Origin: Candidatus Panguiarchaeum symbiosum
GTDB lineage: Archaea; Asgardarchaeota; Njordarchaeia; Njordarchaeales; Panguiarchaeaceae
DNA: 34,819 nt
Direction of reading: 5' to 3'
NCBI GenBank assembly: GCA_024720975.1
Contig: JANJXX010000010.1
Coordinates: forward strand, 1 to 34,819
Numbering within the stretch: position 1 is the first letter of the stretch; the number at the start of each line of letters is the position of its first letter. The notes beneath the pieces were generated by a model. It was given only the letters and a program-made list of their open reading frames with translations, was not told the origin of the DNA and did no database searches. Below, in pieces: positions 1-8,221 of this stretch. The position numbers and the translations under genes were made by a program.

Positions 1-1
1 A

Positions 2-1105
2 ACAGCATATGCAGAGGCGAATCTGCTCGTCTGCAATGTGCTTATTGTTTACGATGAAGCACATGATTATTACTTCACTGCCAGCTATCTGTCAAAATTC
101 GTAGCCCTACTAGAGAAGTATGGTGGAGTATACGTAAATAGAAGACCCTTCGATAAAAACTTACTCGGAAATGCAAGCCTACTAGTAATGATGCATCCGC
201 AAGCGCCACTTTCCAGTGAAGAGATTACATTAGTAAAGAATTATCTAAACAATGGTGGTAAAATAATTATTGCTGCTACTTGGTACAAATACTTCCAACC
301 ATATGTTAACAACATTACGGCAGACTATGGAATATACTTCGTAGACTCAGAAATAATGGATGACACCTACAATATCGGAGGGAAGCCCTATTACCCAATA
401 CTGTACAACTTAGCTAGACATCCAATGTGCCTTGGTGTTCAATATGTTGCTGCTCCATCCTCAGCATACATGCTCATAACACCTGATGTTACTGCTATTG
501 TGCGAGGAAATCCAACGAGTTATGGAGTATCTGACGAAGGTCCTACGGGGGTTAATGGTTCGAATTTGATTGCTGTGGCGACCAAAAGATTAAGTGGTGG
601 GGGTATTATTGTAGCCCTTGGTGGTGCAAGCATTGTATCTGACTGGATCTTCGAGAATAATTCTGTATTCATCGAAAATATGATAAGATGGATCTTCGAT
701 ACCGAGAATCCGAATGTAACCATAAGTGTTGAGTATACCTACAATGACACTTATCCCATTCGCGCTAAGATAACAGTAAGTGCTAGTGATAACATGGCAC
801 TCAAGAGAATTCTAATCACAATAAATGGTACAGTGATTCATAAGAATGAAACATTGCTCGTACCTGAATACACTTACCTATTTGAGATAGCAGACAATGG
901 CACATACGTTATACGAGTGGTAGTAATGGACTGGAGCGATCTCACAAGCGAGGCCGAAGAAACAGTGACGATAATACTTCCACCAGCGCCGTCTCCTCCA
1001 CCGCCTCCTCCACCATCTCTAATGCCTATTGTTGCAATAGTAGTTGTCTGTGCTATATTAGTTGTCGCTGCAATCGCCTTCCTTAGATTTAAAATTAGGA
1101 AGTAA
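2..1105 (+). CDS. Membrane-anchored surface protein with GATase1-like domain (5' partial)
   Basis: The reading frame is open to the left edge, so the true start lies outside the window. The internal GTG at 38 falls inside a conserved-looking strand and is unlikely to be the start. The first ~220 residues look like the Rossmann-type fold of DUF4350/GATase1-like proteins: a hydrophobic strand then YDEAHDYYF, LLVMMHPQAPLSSEE, and a YLNNGGKIIIAA motif. A ~90-residue Ig/FN3-like beta domain follows, then a linker of nearly consecutive prolines (roughly residues 313-327 counted from the GTG). It ends with one transmembrane helix and a short basic tail (FLRFKIRK). Expected topology is outside the cell with a C-terminal anchor. 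The ligand is unknown. The next gene is 150 nt away, with its own structured leader. Confidence 0.7.
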   Translation, partial: TAYAEANLLVCNVLIVYDEAHDYYFTASYLSKFVALLEKYGGVYVNRRPFDKNLLGNASLLVMMHPQAPLSSEEITLVKNYLNNGGKIIIAATWYKYFQPYVNNITADYGIYFVDSEIMDDTYNIGGKPYYPILYNLARHPMCLGVQYVAAPSSAYMLITPDVTAIVRGNPTSYGVSDEGPTGVNGSNLIAVATKRLSGGGIIVALGGASIVSDWIFENNSVFIENMIRWIFDTENPNVTISVEYTYNDTYPIRAKITVSASDNMALKRILITINGTVIHKNETLLVPEYTYLFEIADNGTYVIRVVVMDWSDLTSEAEETVTIILPPAPSPPPPPPPSLMPIVAIVVVCAILVVAAIAFLRFKIRK

Positions 1106-1252
1106 ATCAACTTCAGCATTTTTCATTGCATAAAATCGTTAATGCTTTCAAATTTATTTTTTATGAAGGATAAGTCTTTAGATTTAGTCTAGTTGATCCA
1201 AAGGCCCGAGAGCCTTGCAATTGCCTACTGTTAGCTTATCCTGGTGATTCAT

Positions 1253-2605
1253 GTGAAAAAGTTTGACGCGTCTGATCTTATAAGAAAACCTGATTTAAAG
1301 GCTGTTCTTGCACTTTTGGTGATCTTTGCCTTTGCTATGACATTCACCGTGTATAACTTATATGCTCAGAGTATCCAAGAAGAGGTGCCTATAAATTATC
1401 GTATAACAGCGCCCTATAATCCACCCCCCAGACCGCATAAGGATGGTGAAGTTATCGTCGGCAGAAGGTACTTTACAGTCAGGCTCTACGTGATTCTTAG
1501 CAAGAATATTACAAGTATGGAAGCATACTTGGACGTGACCGGTGAATGTATATATCCTGAGGGAGCCAACGCCACTTTTGAGCCATATCTTTCTGGTGGT
1601 GTTCCTAGGGTTTCAGCTTATAAAGTTTCATTGGATGGCAAGTCGGAGGAGGTAAATGTCTCAGCATCTTTGATAACTTTAGAGGGAAGAAAGTATATCT
1701 ATATTACTTTGCCAGGGAGACTCGCTGGAGAGGCTTATGACCTATACTGGCAATTAGTTCCCCCGAGTGAGATACCTGAAGGCATTGATAAATATATGAT
1801 CGGATTAGAAGTGAAGTTCACCCTGTACTACCCCGATGGCACTTCCGAGTGGCTAGAGATTCCACCAAAGATTATTAACATCATCCGCCCTCCAGTTATG
1901 AATTATATAATAGTAGCTACTTTGGCAGCCGCTGGATTTGGTCTGATAATTCTAGCCGGATTCATGGGATTCTTTAGGTTGTTTTCAACACTGGATCTGA
2001 TCATAATAGCGATAATATCAGCTATGCAGGTAATATGGGTACATGTTATAGGAAGGCTCTTGGTTTTCCCTGTTCTCAATAGAATACCACTGACTTACAA
2101 CTTTGCAGTTGGAGACTTTCCATACATCCTGCTATTAATATTGGCCGTAATGTTAATCAGAAAGCCTGGAACTGTGAGCCTAACGCTATTCGTATATAAC
2201 CTAGCCAGTCAAATAATGGGGTTCTATTCGTTCGATCCAGTATGGTGGGCATACCCAATAGCCGAGGGAATAGTCCCCGATGTATGGATCCTCCTGAGAG
2301 GCGAAGCTGTCCTTACAGATAAAGTTGTCTTTCTGAAGAGACATGTTTCAGCGGAGAAGCTTGAACTTGCTCCTAAGTTCGGTCCACTTAAATACATCGA
2401 CGGATTCATAATTGGATTTGCCCGAGGCTTCACAATGCAATATACACTATATGTTGTTTTCTTCCCATACCTTTATAGGTTAAGCTATAGTATGGGTTAT
2501 GTCTTCTGGTGGTTGGTTATACCTTGGTCCATTGGGAATGCCATAGAAGCAGTAATCTCGGTCCCAATGTGTGAGAATATTCGCAAGTCTGCGGCTACGA
2601 TATAA
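1253..2605 (+). CDS. Polytopic membrane protein, YkoE-like ECF substrate-binding subunit candidate with external domain
   Basis: About 450 residues. One N-terminal transmembrane helix (about residues 18-40) is followed by a ~180-residue extracytosolic beta-rich domain. A C-terminal block of about six helices includes DFPYILLLILAVMLIRKPG and a downstream EGIVPDVW segment. The 'lhRKPG..(x)n..G..P/E' pattern resembles YkoE-type S components of energy-coupling factor transporters, which import thiamine or its pyrimidine precursor; this is recalled family knowledge, not a search. No ECF ATPase or T component is in the window, so it would have to share one. Start: GTG at 1253 is preceded by GGTG at ideal spacing. 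The in-frame GTG at 1244 is itself part of that ribosome site, so I prefer 1253. Could instead be an unrelated membrane protein. Confidence 0.6.
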   Translation: MKKFDASDLIRKPDLKAVLALLVIFAFAMTFTVYNLYAQSIQEEVPINYRITAPYNPPPRPHKDGEVIVGRRYFTVRLYVILSKNITSMEAYLDVTGECIYPEGANATFEPYLSGGVPRVSAYKVSLDGKSEEVNVSASLITLEGRKYIYITLPGRLAGEAYDLYWQLVPPSEIPEGIDKYMIGLEVKFTLYYPDGTSEWLEIPPKIINIIRPPVMNYIIVATLAAAGFGLIILAGFMGFFRLFSTLDLIIIAIISAMQVIWVHVIGRLLVFPVLNRIPLTYNFAVGDFPYILLLILAVMLIRKPGTVSLTLFVYNLASQIMGFYSFDPVWWAYPIAEGIVPDVWILLRGEAVLTDKVVFLKRHVSAEKLELAPKFGPLKYIDGFIIGFARGFTMQYTLYVVFFPYLYRLSYSMGYVFWWLVIPWSIGNAIEAVISVPMCENIRKSAATI

Positions 2606-2648
2606 GCCTTCTTAACTTTTATTTTTGATGGTTTCCTAATCTCAGGAG

Positions 2649-3227
2649 TCAAGAAGGACACATGGATAAGAATTCAAGTGCCAACTTTACGGCCGTAAAG
2701 AGATTATCTATTTTGCGGTTACTGATGGTTGAGCCCAGTATTATTGATCTTATTCCTACGGCTTCTGAAGCCTTATGATCGTTCTCTGTATCACCTATAA
2801 ACACCACTTTATTTTTGTCCACTCCAGCCTGCTCTAAGACGTACATCAGTTGGTCAGTCCTGTTTAATGAGTACTCTCTTGTCACAATTATTGAGAATTT
2901 ATCCTTAAGTCCTAGAACCTCTAAAACTTTACTTGCCGGTTTTAAACCTTGCAATGTGACAAGTGCTTTGGTTACACCCTCTATGATTCTAAAGCTCTCA
3001 TTTAATTTTGGATCTATGTACATGTTTTGTATAGATTCTAGTTCGAATTCATCGATAATCTCGAATGCTTTTACTCTTTCATCATCTGTAAGTGAGAGAA
3101 GAAAACTATAAATTGATGTGAAGACTTTTTCGTCGCCAAATTCTTTGTAAAGTCTCCTCCTGAGCTCGTCATAATTTATGGGAAGCTTAACTAAAGTCCC
3201 ATCAAGATCAAAAATTAATAGACTCAC
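2649..3227 (-). CDS. HAD-superfamily hydrolase (phosphatase-like)
   Basis: 192 residues, usual size for a small HAD phosphatase with an alpha-helical cap. Motif I is FDLDGT (nucleophile D7, acid D9). Motif II is the VTREYS region near residue 115. A Lys lies in the VDKNK stretch near 137, and motif IV is VVFIGDTEND (D146, D150). Cap helices occupy about residues 17-80. The GTG start overlaps the stop of the upstream ATP-grasp gene by 4 nt (GTGA), and GGAG sits 6 nt before it, so the two are translationally coupled. The coupling suggests the phosphatase acts on the ATP-grasp product or on a side product. Substrate cannot be read from sequence. Confidence 0.85.
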   Translation of the reverse strand: MSLLIFDLDGTLVKLPINYDELRRRLYKEFGDEKVFTSIYSFLLSLTDDERVKAFEIIDEFELESIQNMYIDPKLNESFRIIEGVTKALVTLQGLKPASKVLEVLGLKDKFSIIVTREYSLNRTDQLMYVLEQAGVDKNKVVFIGDTENDHKASEAVGIRSIILGSTISNRKIDNLFTAVKLALEFLSMCPS

Positions 3228-4306
3228 AGTATTCTCCTCTTTTTGCCGTCGGGGAGCAGTAGTACTGCACCACTGTCTATGTGGCGTATAAGTGTTACTC
3301 CGTCAGGAAACATGTCTGGTCCTACAAATTCTACGTCATCAGCTTCCTCAAGTCCAAGTTTTATGTATACATATGGCAAGTTATAGTTTGCATTGTATCC
3401 TAAGGCCTTGATGCCAGCATAACACCACAATCCAAGCGTCGTGTGTGGTCTGGGATTTATCTCAGTTATATATGGCTTGTTGTCTTTGTATTTGATGTCG
3501 AAGCAGTAGAATCCAGAGGCTGTTGGGTCTAGAGTCCTTATAGCCTCCATGCAGACTTTTGTAAGTTTATCATCAATAAATACTCTGGCTACCGCCGGAG
3601 TTCCCGTTAAGCCAGATGGGGATAAATGTGGATATATGTACTCAAGCCTCTCTCTGGAGAATGAGGCTACGAGTTTGCCATTATACCATAAACTGTCCCA
3701 TGCAGCATCTTTTCCAGGTATATATTCCTGTACAATAATATCATCAGTGGTTACTGCACCTCGTAGAACCCACAGTCTGACCCAATGTTCTGCTTCCTCA
3801 ACACTATTCACTGGTAAACTCAGGCGCGCGCCTGCACCCTTTCTTGCTCGTATCCATACGGGCCATCCAAATTCCTCTGCAATCTCTTTTAGAGCTTCTG
3901 GATCATACTTTCTAGTCTCTGGGACTGGAATTCCCCTTTCCTTAAAGAATTTATATGTGAGATATTTGTCGCATAGAATGTCAATTATACTTTCCTTTGG
4001 CAAGAGTGTCTTAACACTAAGCTTATTTAGATTTTTGACAATGACCTCAACCTCAACGTCTGGTTGTGGGTGTAGGAGGTCTATTTTTTCTTGTTGAATT
4101 ATACGCTTAAGCTCAGGTATGTAGTCTGGCAACTTTGCTTTTGGAACTTTATAGATTTTCTCAATGGGAGTCAGGTGGATAAGCCACTCCCCAGCATCAG
4201 TTCCTATGATGTGGAATTTTTCTGGAGCCTCTAGGAGGGCTCTGATGAAATTAATAGCAGCTGGACCTCCGCATCCGGTAACAAGTATTCTTCTTTCATC
4301 CATCAT
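3224..4306 (-). CDS. ATP-grasp ligase, carbamoyl-phosphate-synthase-large-like short form
   Basis: 360 residues. Pre-ATP-grasp Rossmann domain at about 1-115 (ILVTGCGGPAAINFIRAL, GTDAGEW, HPQPDVEVE). The ATP-grasp domain at about 115-310 shows the P-loop-like stretch RARKGAGARLSLP, the nucleotide-binding IIVQEYIPGKD and the metal-binding FYCFDIKYKD plus ITEINPRP. Enzymes of this architecture join a carboxylate (through an acyl phosphate) to an amine; the substrates are not known. The C-terminal ~45 residues form a small beta extension. It is the first gene of a two-gene unit with a HAD hydrolase, with 4-nt overlap. Two tandem ATGs start the frame. A weak ribosome site suggests a short or absent leader. 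Too short to be CarB, and no CarA is nearby. Confidence 0.8.
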   Translation of the reverse strand: MMDERRILVTGCGGPAAINFIRALLEAPEKFHIIGTDAGEWLIHLTPIEKIYKVPKAKLPDYIPELKRIIQQEKIDLLHPQPDVEVEVIVKNLNKLSVKTLLPKESIIDILCDKYLTYKFFKERGIPVPETRKYDPEALKEIAEEFGWPVWIRARKGAGARLSLPVNSVEEAEHWVRLWVLRGAVTTDDIIVQEYIPGKDAAWDSLWYNGKLVASFSRERLEYIYPHLSPSGLTGTPAVARVFIDDKLTKVCMEAIRTLDPTASGFYCFDIKYKDNKPYITEINPRPHTTLGLWCYAGIKALGYNANYNLPYVYIKLGLEEADDVEFVGPDMFPDGVTLIRHIDSGAVLLLPDGKKRRIL

Positions 4307-4362
4307 ATTTCTACACTCTCGTAATTTCTCTGATATTTCGAATTACTCCCATTAAAAACCGT

Positions 4363-5730
4363 TTATATGGCTGCTAATGCTTTGATGGCTCTTACTTTAT
4401 TTATCGTTTCTCTAATCATCTTTTTTGCAACTGCAAGATGAGGCTCTGGCTCGAATAGTTGCTTTAACTCTTCTTCTTTGAAATGTTGTCTAAAGATGTG
4501 GTTACTTAAGACGAGATCAATGAATGTTTCTTTCGTTTCGTGGGCCTTCATTGCCAGTTCTCTTACGAGCATGTAAGCCCTCGCTCTGCCGTAGCCTTTG
4601 AGTGCTAGAGCGTTTGCTAGTATTTCTGAGAATATGAGACCCTTTGTCATGTTGAGGTTCTCTCTTACTTTATCCGTATCTACCTTTAATCTTGATAAAA
4701 TTCTAATCATCTTGTCTAATTGCTCATCCAGGATTAAGAATGCCTCTGGGATTAATATCCTCTCGGCACCACTATTTGTGAGATCTCTTTCATGCCAAGT
4801 AATTATGTTCTCCAGGGCTGCTATTGTTAAACTACGTAATATTTTGGCTAGTGATGATACATTCTCCGCTGCAATTGGATTTCTTTTGTGGGGCATTGCT
4901 GTTGATCCTATCTGGGTTTCGATGAATTCTTCTTCAACTTCTGCAATTTCCGTCCTCTGTAAGTTTCTTATTTCAGTAGCTAGCTTATCTAGACTCGATG
5001 ATATATTAGCAAATAGTAGAAAAAGTTCAGCTAGAATATCCCGCGATATTATTTGCACCGCACTTCTGTCCGGCTTTAAACCAAGTTCACTTAAGACTTC
5101 AGCCTCTATTTCCTCGCCTAGTTCTCCAAGTCCTGTGTGTATTCCAACGGCGCCGCTAATCTTTCCGACATATAATCTTTTCTCTAGATCTTGTATCCTC
5201 TCCCAGTGTCTTAGAAATTCCTCAGCGAATACTGCAAATTTTCGACCAAAGAGATAGACATTTGCATGAATACCATGTGTTCTAGCAACGCAAGGAAGGT
5301 TCATATACTTTTCGGCCAAATCTGCTAACTTTTCTAGGAGGTTGAGTAGCTTCCTCTTTATGATCTTCATGGAATCCTTTATAACTACCATCTTGGCAGT
5401 GTCACGCAAGTCTTCGGAGGTAAGTCCTATATGAAGCCACTCCCCCAGTTCACCCATTTTTCTCGCAAGCACATTAATTAGAGCCATAATGTCATGTCTT
5501 GTTATTCTTTCCTCCTCGAAAACAGCATCAATAGAGAATTCATCCAAAGACCTTCTAAGAGCCTCACTGGTACCCTTTGGAACGAGCCCCCTTTTTTCTT
5601 GAGCACAAACGACTAGATACTCTATCCATGCCATGGTTTTATAGAGATTTTGAACGGACAGAATTCTCCTTAATTCTTCACATCCATATCTGTATTCAAT
5701 TGGGTGTACTCTCTCACCAACACCGCTCAA
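4363..5730 (-). CDS. purB: Adenylosuccinate lyase
   Basis: 455 residues, full length for the fumarase/aspartase superfamily. It cleaves adenylosuccinate to AMP plus fumarate and also SAICAR to AICAR. Visible motifs: TRHDIMALI near 77, GLTSEDLRDTA near 102, the catalytic-His region ARTHGIHAN near 149-156, and the superfamily signature GSTAMPHKRNP at 275-285 with the catalytic Ser loop. The start is TTG at 5730, overlapping the purA stop by 4 nt (TTGA), with AGGCG upstream. No other start lies before residue 33, and the first residues (VHPIEYRYG) match the usual PurB N-terminus. Cotranscribed with purA, giving the two steps from IMP to AMP. Confidence 0.96.
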   Translation of the reverse strand: MSGVGERVHPIEYRYGCEELRRILSVQNLYKTMAWIEYLVVCAQEKRGLVPKGTSEALRRSLDEFSIDAVFEEERITRHDIMALINVLARKMGELGEWLHIGLTSEDLRDTAKMVVIKDSMKIIKRKLLNLLEKLADLAEKYMNLPCVARTHGIHANVYLFGRKFAVFAEEFLRHWERIQDLEKRLYVGKISGAVGIHTGLGELGEEIEAEVLSELGLKPDRSAVQIISRDILAELFLLFANISSSLDKLATEIRNLQRTEIAEVEEEFIETQIGSTAMPHKRNPIAAENVSSLAKILRSLTIAALENIITWHERDLTNSGAERILIPEAFLILDEQLDKMIRILSRLKVDTDKVRENLNMTKGLIFSEILANALALKGYGRARAYMLVRELAMKAHETKETFIDLVLSNHIFRQHFKEEELKQLFEPEPHLAVAKKMIRETINKVRAIKALAAI

Positions 5731-6737
5731 GGTTTTCGCCTATCAATAGCCTCGTGAATCTCCAATCCAGTTCTGATAATTGTTACAGGAACACCTAGAT
5801 TTCTCTCAAGCTCCAGGATGTGCTCCTTTGCCTCAGGACTTAACTCATCCCAAGATCTCTTCCCCCGATCTTTGGGAAACAAAGCATCAAGTTTTGTGAT
5901 GGCTATCTGGGTTGCACTGTTAAGGCGTATGGCTCTCTTAGCGAGCTCATAATTGAAAGGAGCAGCCCTCCGTAATCGTCCAGTGACAGTCCCGTATTCC
6001 TCCCATCCTCGTCTTTTCACTTCATCTGCGGGAAGTTCTCCAGGAAGCGGACCTGCCCCAACCCGTGTGACGAAAGCTTTGAAGACCAAGACTACCTCAT
6101 CAACATCCTTGGGTCCTATCCCAATATCTCCACAGAGAGTTCCCGCGGTAGTATCTTTAGATGTTACATACGGGTAGAAGCCATGGTACAACGAGAGAAA
6201 TGTGCCTTGCGTGCCCTCAACGAGTACCCTCTTGTTACTATCTATAGCCTCCCAGATTTCATCGGGAACACTTGTAATTAATTGGCGAAGTGTATCAACA
6301 TCTCTCGCTAATTTGAGAATTCTCAGCGCTCTATCAGCATTGGCCTGACCGCATCCTGTAAGCGTACTACCAATTTCACCCTTGAGGTGGGCCGACTCCT
6401 TCTCTCTCTGAATGTGTATTTCCTCTATTATCCCTGCATTTTTATCAACACCAACTCTTTTTATATCGATCTCATACATCCGAATTTCATTGAGGAGTAC
6501 TTCGGGATTTACCAAAACCCCAGGACCTATGAGCAGCCTGCTTTTTTCATACACAAAGCCAGAAGGTACCTGCCTTAGCCTGTAAGTCCTTCCATTGTAG
6601 ATTACAGTGTGACCGGCGTTTGGTCCTACGCCCCCTCTAGCACATATGTCAACCTTGTCTTTCAGTGCTAAAAATCCGACAACACTACCCTTGCCTTCGT
6701 CCCCGAAGAAACCGCCGATGACTAGATATACAGGCAT
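5727..6737 (-). CDS. purA: Adenylosuccinate synthetase, archaeal short form
   Basis: About 336 residues from the ATG at 6737, which fits the short archaeal PurA (bacterial enzymes are ~430). It makes adenylosuccinate from IMP, aspartate and GTP. The N-terminal P-loop GGFFGDEGKGS carries the catalytic Asp (D13), and GGVGPNAGHTV carries the catalytic His (H43). VEGTQGTFL and GIGPKDVDEV match the IMP-binding region. I chose 6737 because GGTG precedes it and the protein then begins exactly at the first beta strand. The frame runs 19 codons further upstream without conserved sequence. First gene of a purA-purB unit. Confidence 0.95.
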   Translation of the reverse strand: MPVYLVIGGFFGDEGKGSVVGFLALKDKVDICARGGVGPNAGHTVIYNGRTYRLRQVPSGFVYEKSRLLIGPGVLVNPEVLLNEIRMYEIDIKRVGVDKNAGIIEEIHIQREKESAHLKGEIGSTLTGCGQANADRALRILKLARDVDTLRQLITSVPDEIWEAIDSNKRVLVEGTQGTFLSLYHGFYPYVTSKDTTAGTLCGDIGIGPKDVDEVVLVFKAFVTRVGAGPLPGELPADEVKRRGWEEYGTVTGRLRRAAPFNYELAKRAIRLNSATQIAITKLDALFPKDRGKRSWDELSPEAKEHILELERNLGVPVTIIRTGLEIHEAIDRRKP

Positions 6738-6804
6738 GAATTTCACCAATAGTACAAAAGCGAACATAATAATATTAAAGTATTTACAAACCAAATGAGA
6801 GAAC

Positions 6805-7470
6805 TTAGGAGCTTTTAACCATAACTACGCATGCAAACTTCATCGGAATTACTTGCTTCTGTGATTTTACTTGGACTACTAAAACCCTATTGATCTTGTC
6901 GATTTTAAGTATCTCTATGTCAGCGCCAGGTTTAATATTAGTGTGTATCACAAGTGCCAATACCTCCGGTGCCTCAAATGCTATTCTTGAGACGATAAAT
7001 TTCCCTAAGCCAGCTTCCAGAAGCGGGATGTCGTCGGGCTCTGCAATGCGTAGGTTCCTATCAGGTATAGGATTTCCATGAGGACAGAACTTAGGATAAT
7101 CTAGGAATACTTCCAACCTGTTAATAGTATCCTCAGATAGTACGTGTTCCGTCCTGCAAGCTTCATTATGTGCTGCTATAAGATCATGCCCTAATTTATC
7201 GTGGAAGAAAACTTCGCACATCCGGTGGGCCCTAAGAATCCTTGCCACCCTAATAATACCTCTCTCAGTTAGCCTAACACCTTGATATCTCAAGTACTCC
7301 AAATACCCCTTCTTCGCAAGTCGCTGAAGAGTTATAGTTACAGTACTAGGGGCGTATGCCATAAACTCGGCTAAGAGCTTAGGTTTTACGTAGCCTTTCC
7401 CGCCAGGCATCAACCGATATATAGTCTTCAGATAATTCTCAGCGCTTTCTGATAGTTCATCCATAGACAT
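6805..7470 (-). CDS. DtxR/MntR-family metal-dependent transcriptional regulator
   Basis: 221 residues from the ATG at 7470 (AGAGGGAG upstream; a TTG at 7491 is also in frame). The N-terminal winged helix-turn-helix covers about 5-65 (LKTIYRLM, PSTVTITLQRLAKKGYLEY). The dimerisation and metal domain contains RAHRMCEVFFH and ACRTEH. The Cys-x2-Glu-His trio (C105, E108, H109) corresponds to the primary metal ligands of DtxR/IdeR. CPHGNPIP is a family hallmark. The C-terminal ~75 residues form an SH3/FeoA-like domain. It likely senses Fe(II) or Mn(II) and represses metal uptake genes, none of which lie here. A GGGAT/ATCCC inverted repeat (7518-7537) in the divergent intergenic region could be an operator. 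Confidence 0.9.
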   Translation of the reverse strand: MSMDELSESAENYLKTIYRLMPGGKGYVKPKLLAEFMAYAPSTVTITLQRLAKKGYLEYLRYQGVRLTERGIIRVARILRAHRMCEVFFHDKLGHDLIAAHNEACRTEHVLSEDTINRLEVFLDYPKFCPHGNPIPDRNLRIAEPDDIPLLEAGLGKFIVSRIAFEAPEVLALVIHTNIKPGADIEILKIDKINRVLVVQVKSQKQVIPMKFACVVMVKSS

Positions 7471-7577
7471 ATCAGGCAGACTCCCTCTCAAAGATCTTAA
7501 GTACCTAAATTATGCTGGGGATCAGTAGTTTAATCCCAATCTCATAATACCGCAAAAGCATTTTTATAAAGTGTAAA

Positions 7578-7585
7578 TTTATAAG
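7578..7585 (+). promoter_or_regulatory. TATA box for the 7617 gene
   Basis: TTTATAAG lies about 32 nt before the GTG start at 7617, so transcription would begin roughly 5-15 nt before the start codon. A second A/T-rich element (TTTTTATAAA, 7561-7570) lies just upstream. Confidence 0.5.
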
Positions 7586-7616
7586 ATAGAATGCTGTAGA
7601 CGGCCGGTGTTAATGC

Positions 7617-7991
7617 GTGCCAGAGATACCCATTAGGCGAGTATTAATCTTTGATTATGGCGGATTGCAAGTTGTCGTTAAATTTCCCAAGGGAAATTAC
7701 AAGGTTGTATTAGAGTGGTCAGAGGAACTTAGCTTGAGGGGTGCGAGCTTTGTAGCTCGTATCCTCGAAAAGAAAACCAAGAATATTGACTTTCTGGAAT
7801 TACGGCCAGGTCTATCAGCATACATCGGATCTAAATACATAACTGTTATAGAGCATAAGAAACTATCTCCAACTCGCGTCAGGGAACTCGCAAGGAAAAT
7901 TGATGCGTTACTATCGTCGATAAGTGCCATTACTCCAAAGGACATGGGTGAGGCAGTGGCTAGGGCAGTAAAGGTGGAGTTTGGAGTTTGA
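7617..7991 (+). CDS. Conserved hypothetical protein, 124 aa
   Basis: I do not recognise a named family. The protein has an N-terminal beta-rich half (RRVLIFDYGGLQVVVKFP, then a strand-rich LELRPGLSAYIGSKYITV) and a C-terminal helical half (SPTRVRELARKIDALL, DMGEAVARAVKVEF). No signal peptide, membrane helix or Cys pair is present. The GTG start directly follows an in-frame stop, so it is the first possible start; GGTG is nearby. The gene is divergent from the DtxR regulator, with its own TATA box. Codon use and composition look like the neighbours, so it is probably real. Confidence 0.65.
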   Translation: MPEIPIRRVLIFDYGGLQVVVKFPKGNYKVVLEWSEELSLRGASFVARILEKKTKNIDFLELRPGLSAYIGSKYITVIEHKKLSPTRVRELARKIDALLSSISAITPKDMGEAVARAVKVEFGV

Positions 7992-8001
7992 GTGAGGTAT
8001 A

Positions 8002-8051
8002 TCCGATGTCGGGTTTCTCATCACACTTCAGTAGCATCAGGCTATCGTCAT
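8002..8051 (-). ncRNA. Possible degenerate C/D box sRNA
   Basis: Read on the minus strand: ATGACGA (box C-like, 8045-8051), 13 nt, CTGA (D', 8028-8031), 3 nt, GTGATGA (C', 8018-8024), 12 nt, CGGA (D-like, 8002-8005). Internal D'/C' boxes and spacings are perfect for an archaeal C/D guide RNA, but the outer boxes each deviate by one base. Outer boxes are normally the better conserved pair, so this may be chance. Confidence 0.25.
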
Positions 8052-8221
8052 TTAAAATAATTTGGACTTCTTGTAACCTTTAAGTAAGAAATTGTGTGAA
8101 TAAAAGAGAGAAGAAATTTCTGAGAAAGCATAGATAGTTGAATTCGTGTGATTTTTCTATGTTCTTGAATTTTTGCATGATGGTCTTTCTTTATTCCTAC
8201 GTTGGACTTTATTATTAACAA

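Noticed and set aside
549-565. tRNA-like GGTTCGAAT sequence
   Set aside because: Lies inside the surface protein gene with no acceptor or anticodon arms; no tRNA gene can be folded around it.
3549-4097. Long open frame opposite the ATP-grasp gene (182 codons)
   Set aside because: Mirror of the real gene on the other strand; Ser/Leu-rich shadow composition and no homology that I recognise.
4598-5257. 219-codon open frame opposite purB
   Set aside because: Antisense shadow of purB, Ser-rich, no ribosome site.
6738-6794. Upstream extension of purA
   Set aside because: Hydrophobic stretch not found in PurA; the P-loop strand starts at the ATG at 6737 with a good GGTG site.
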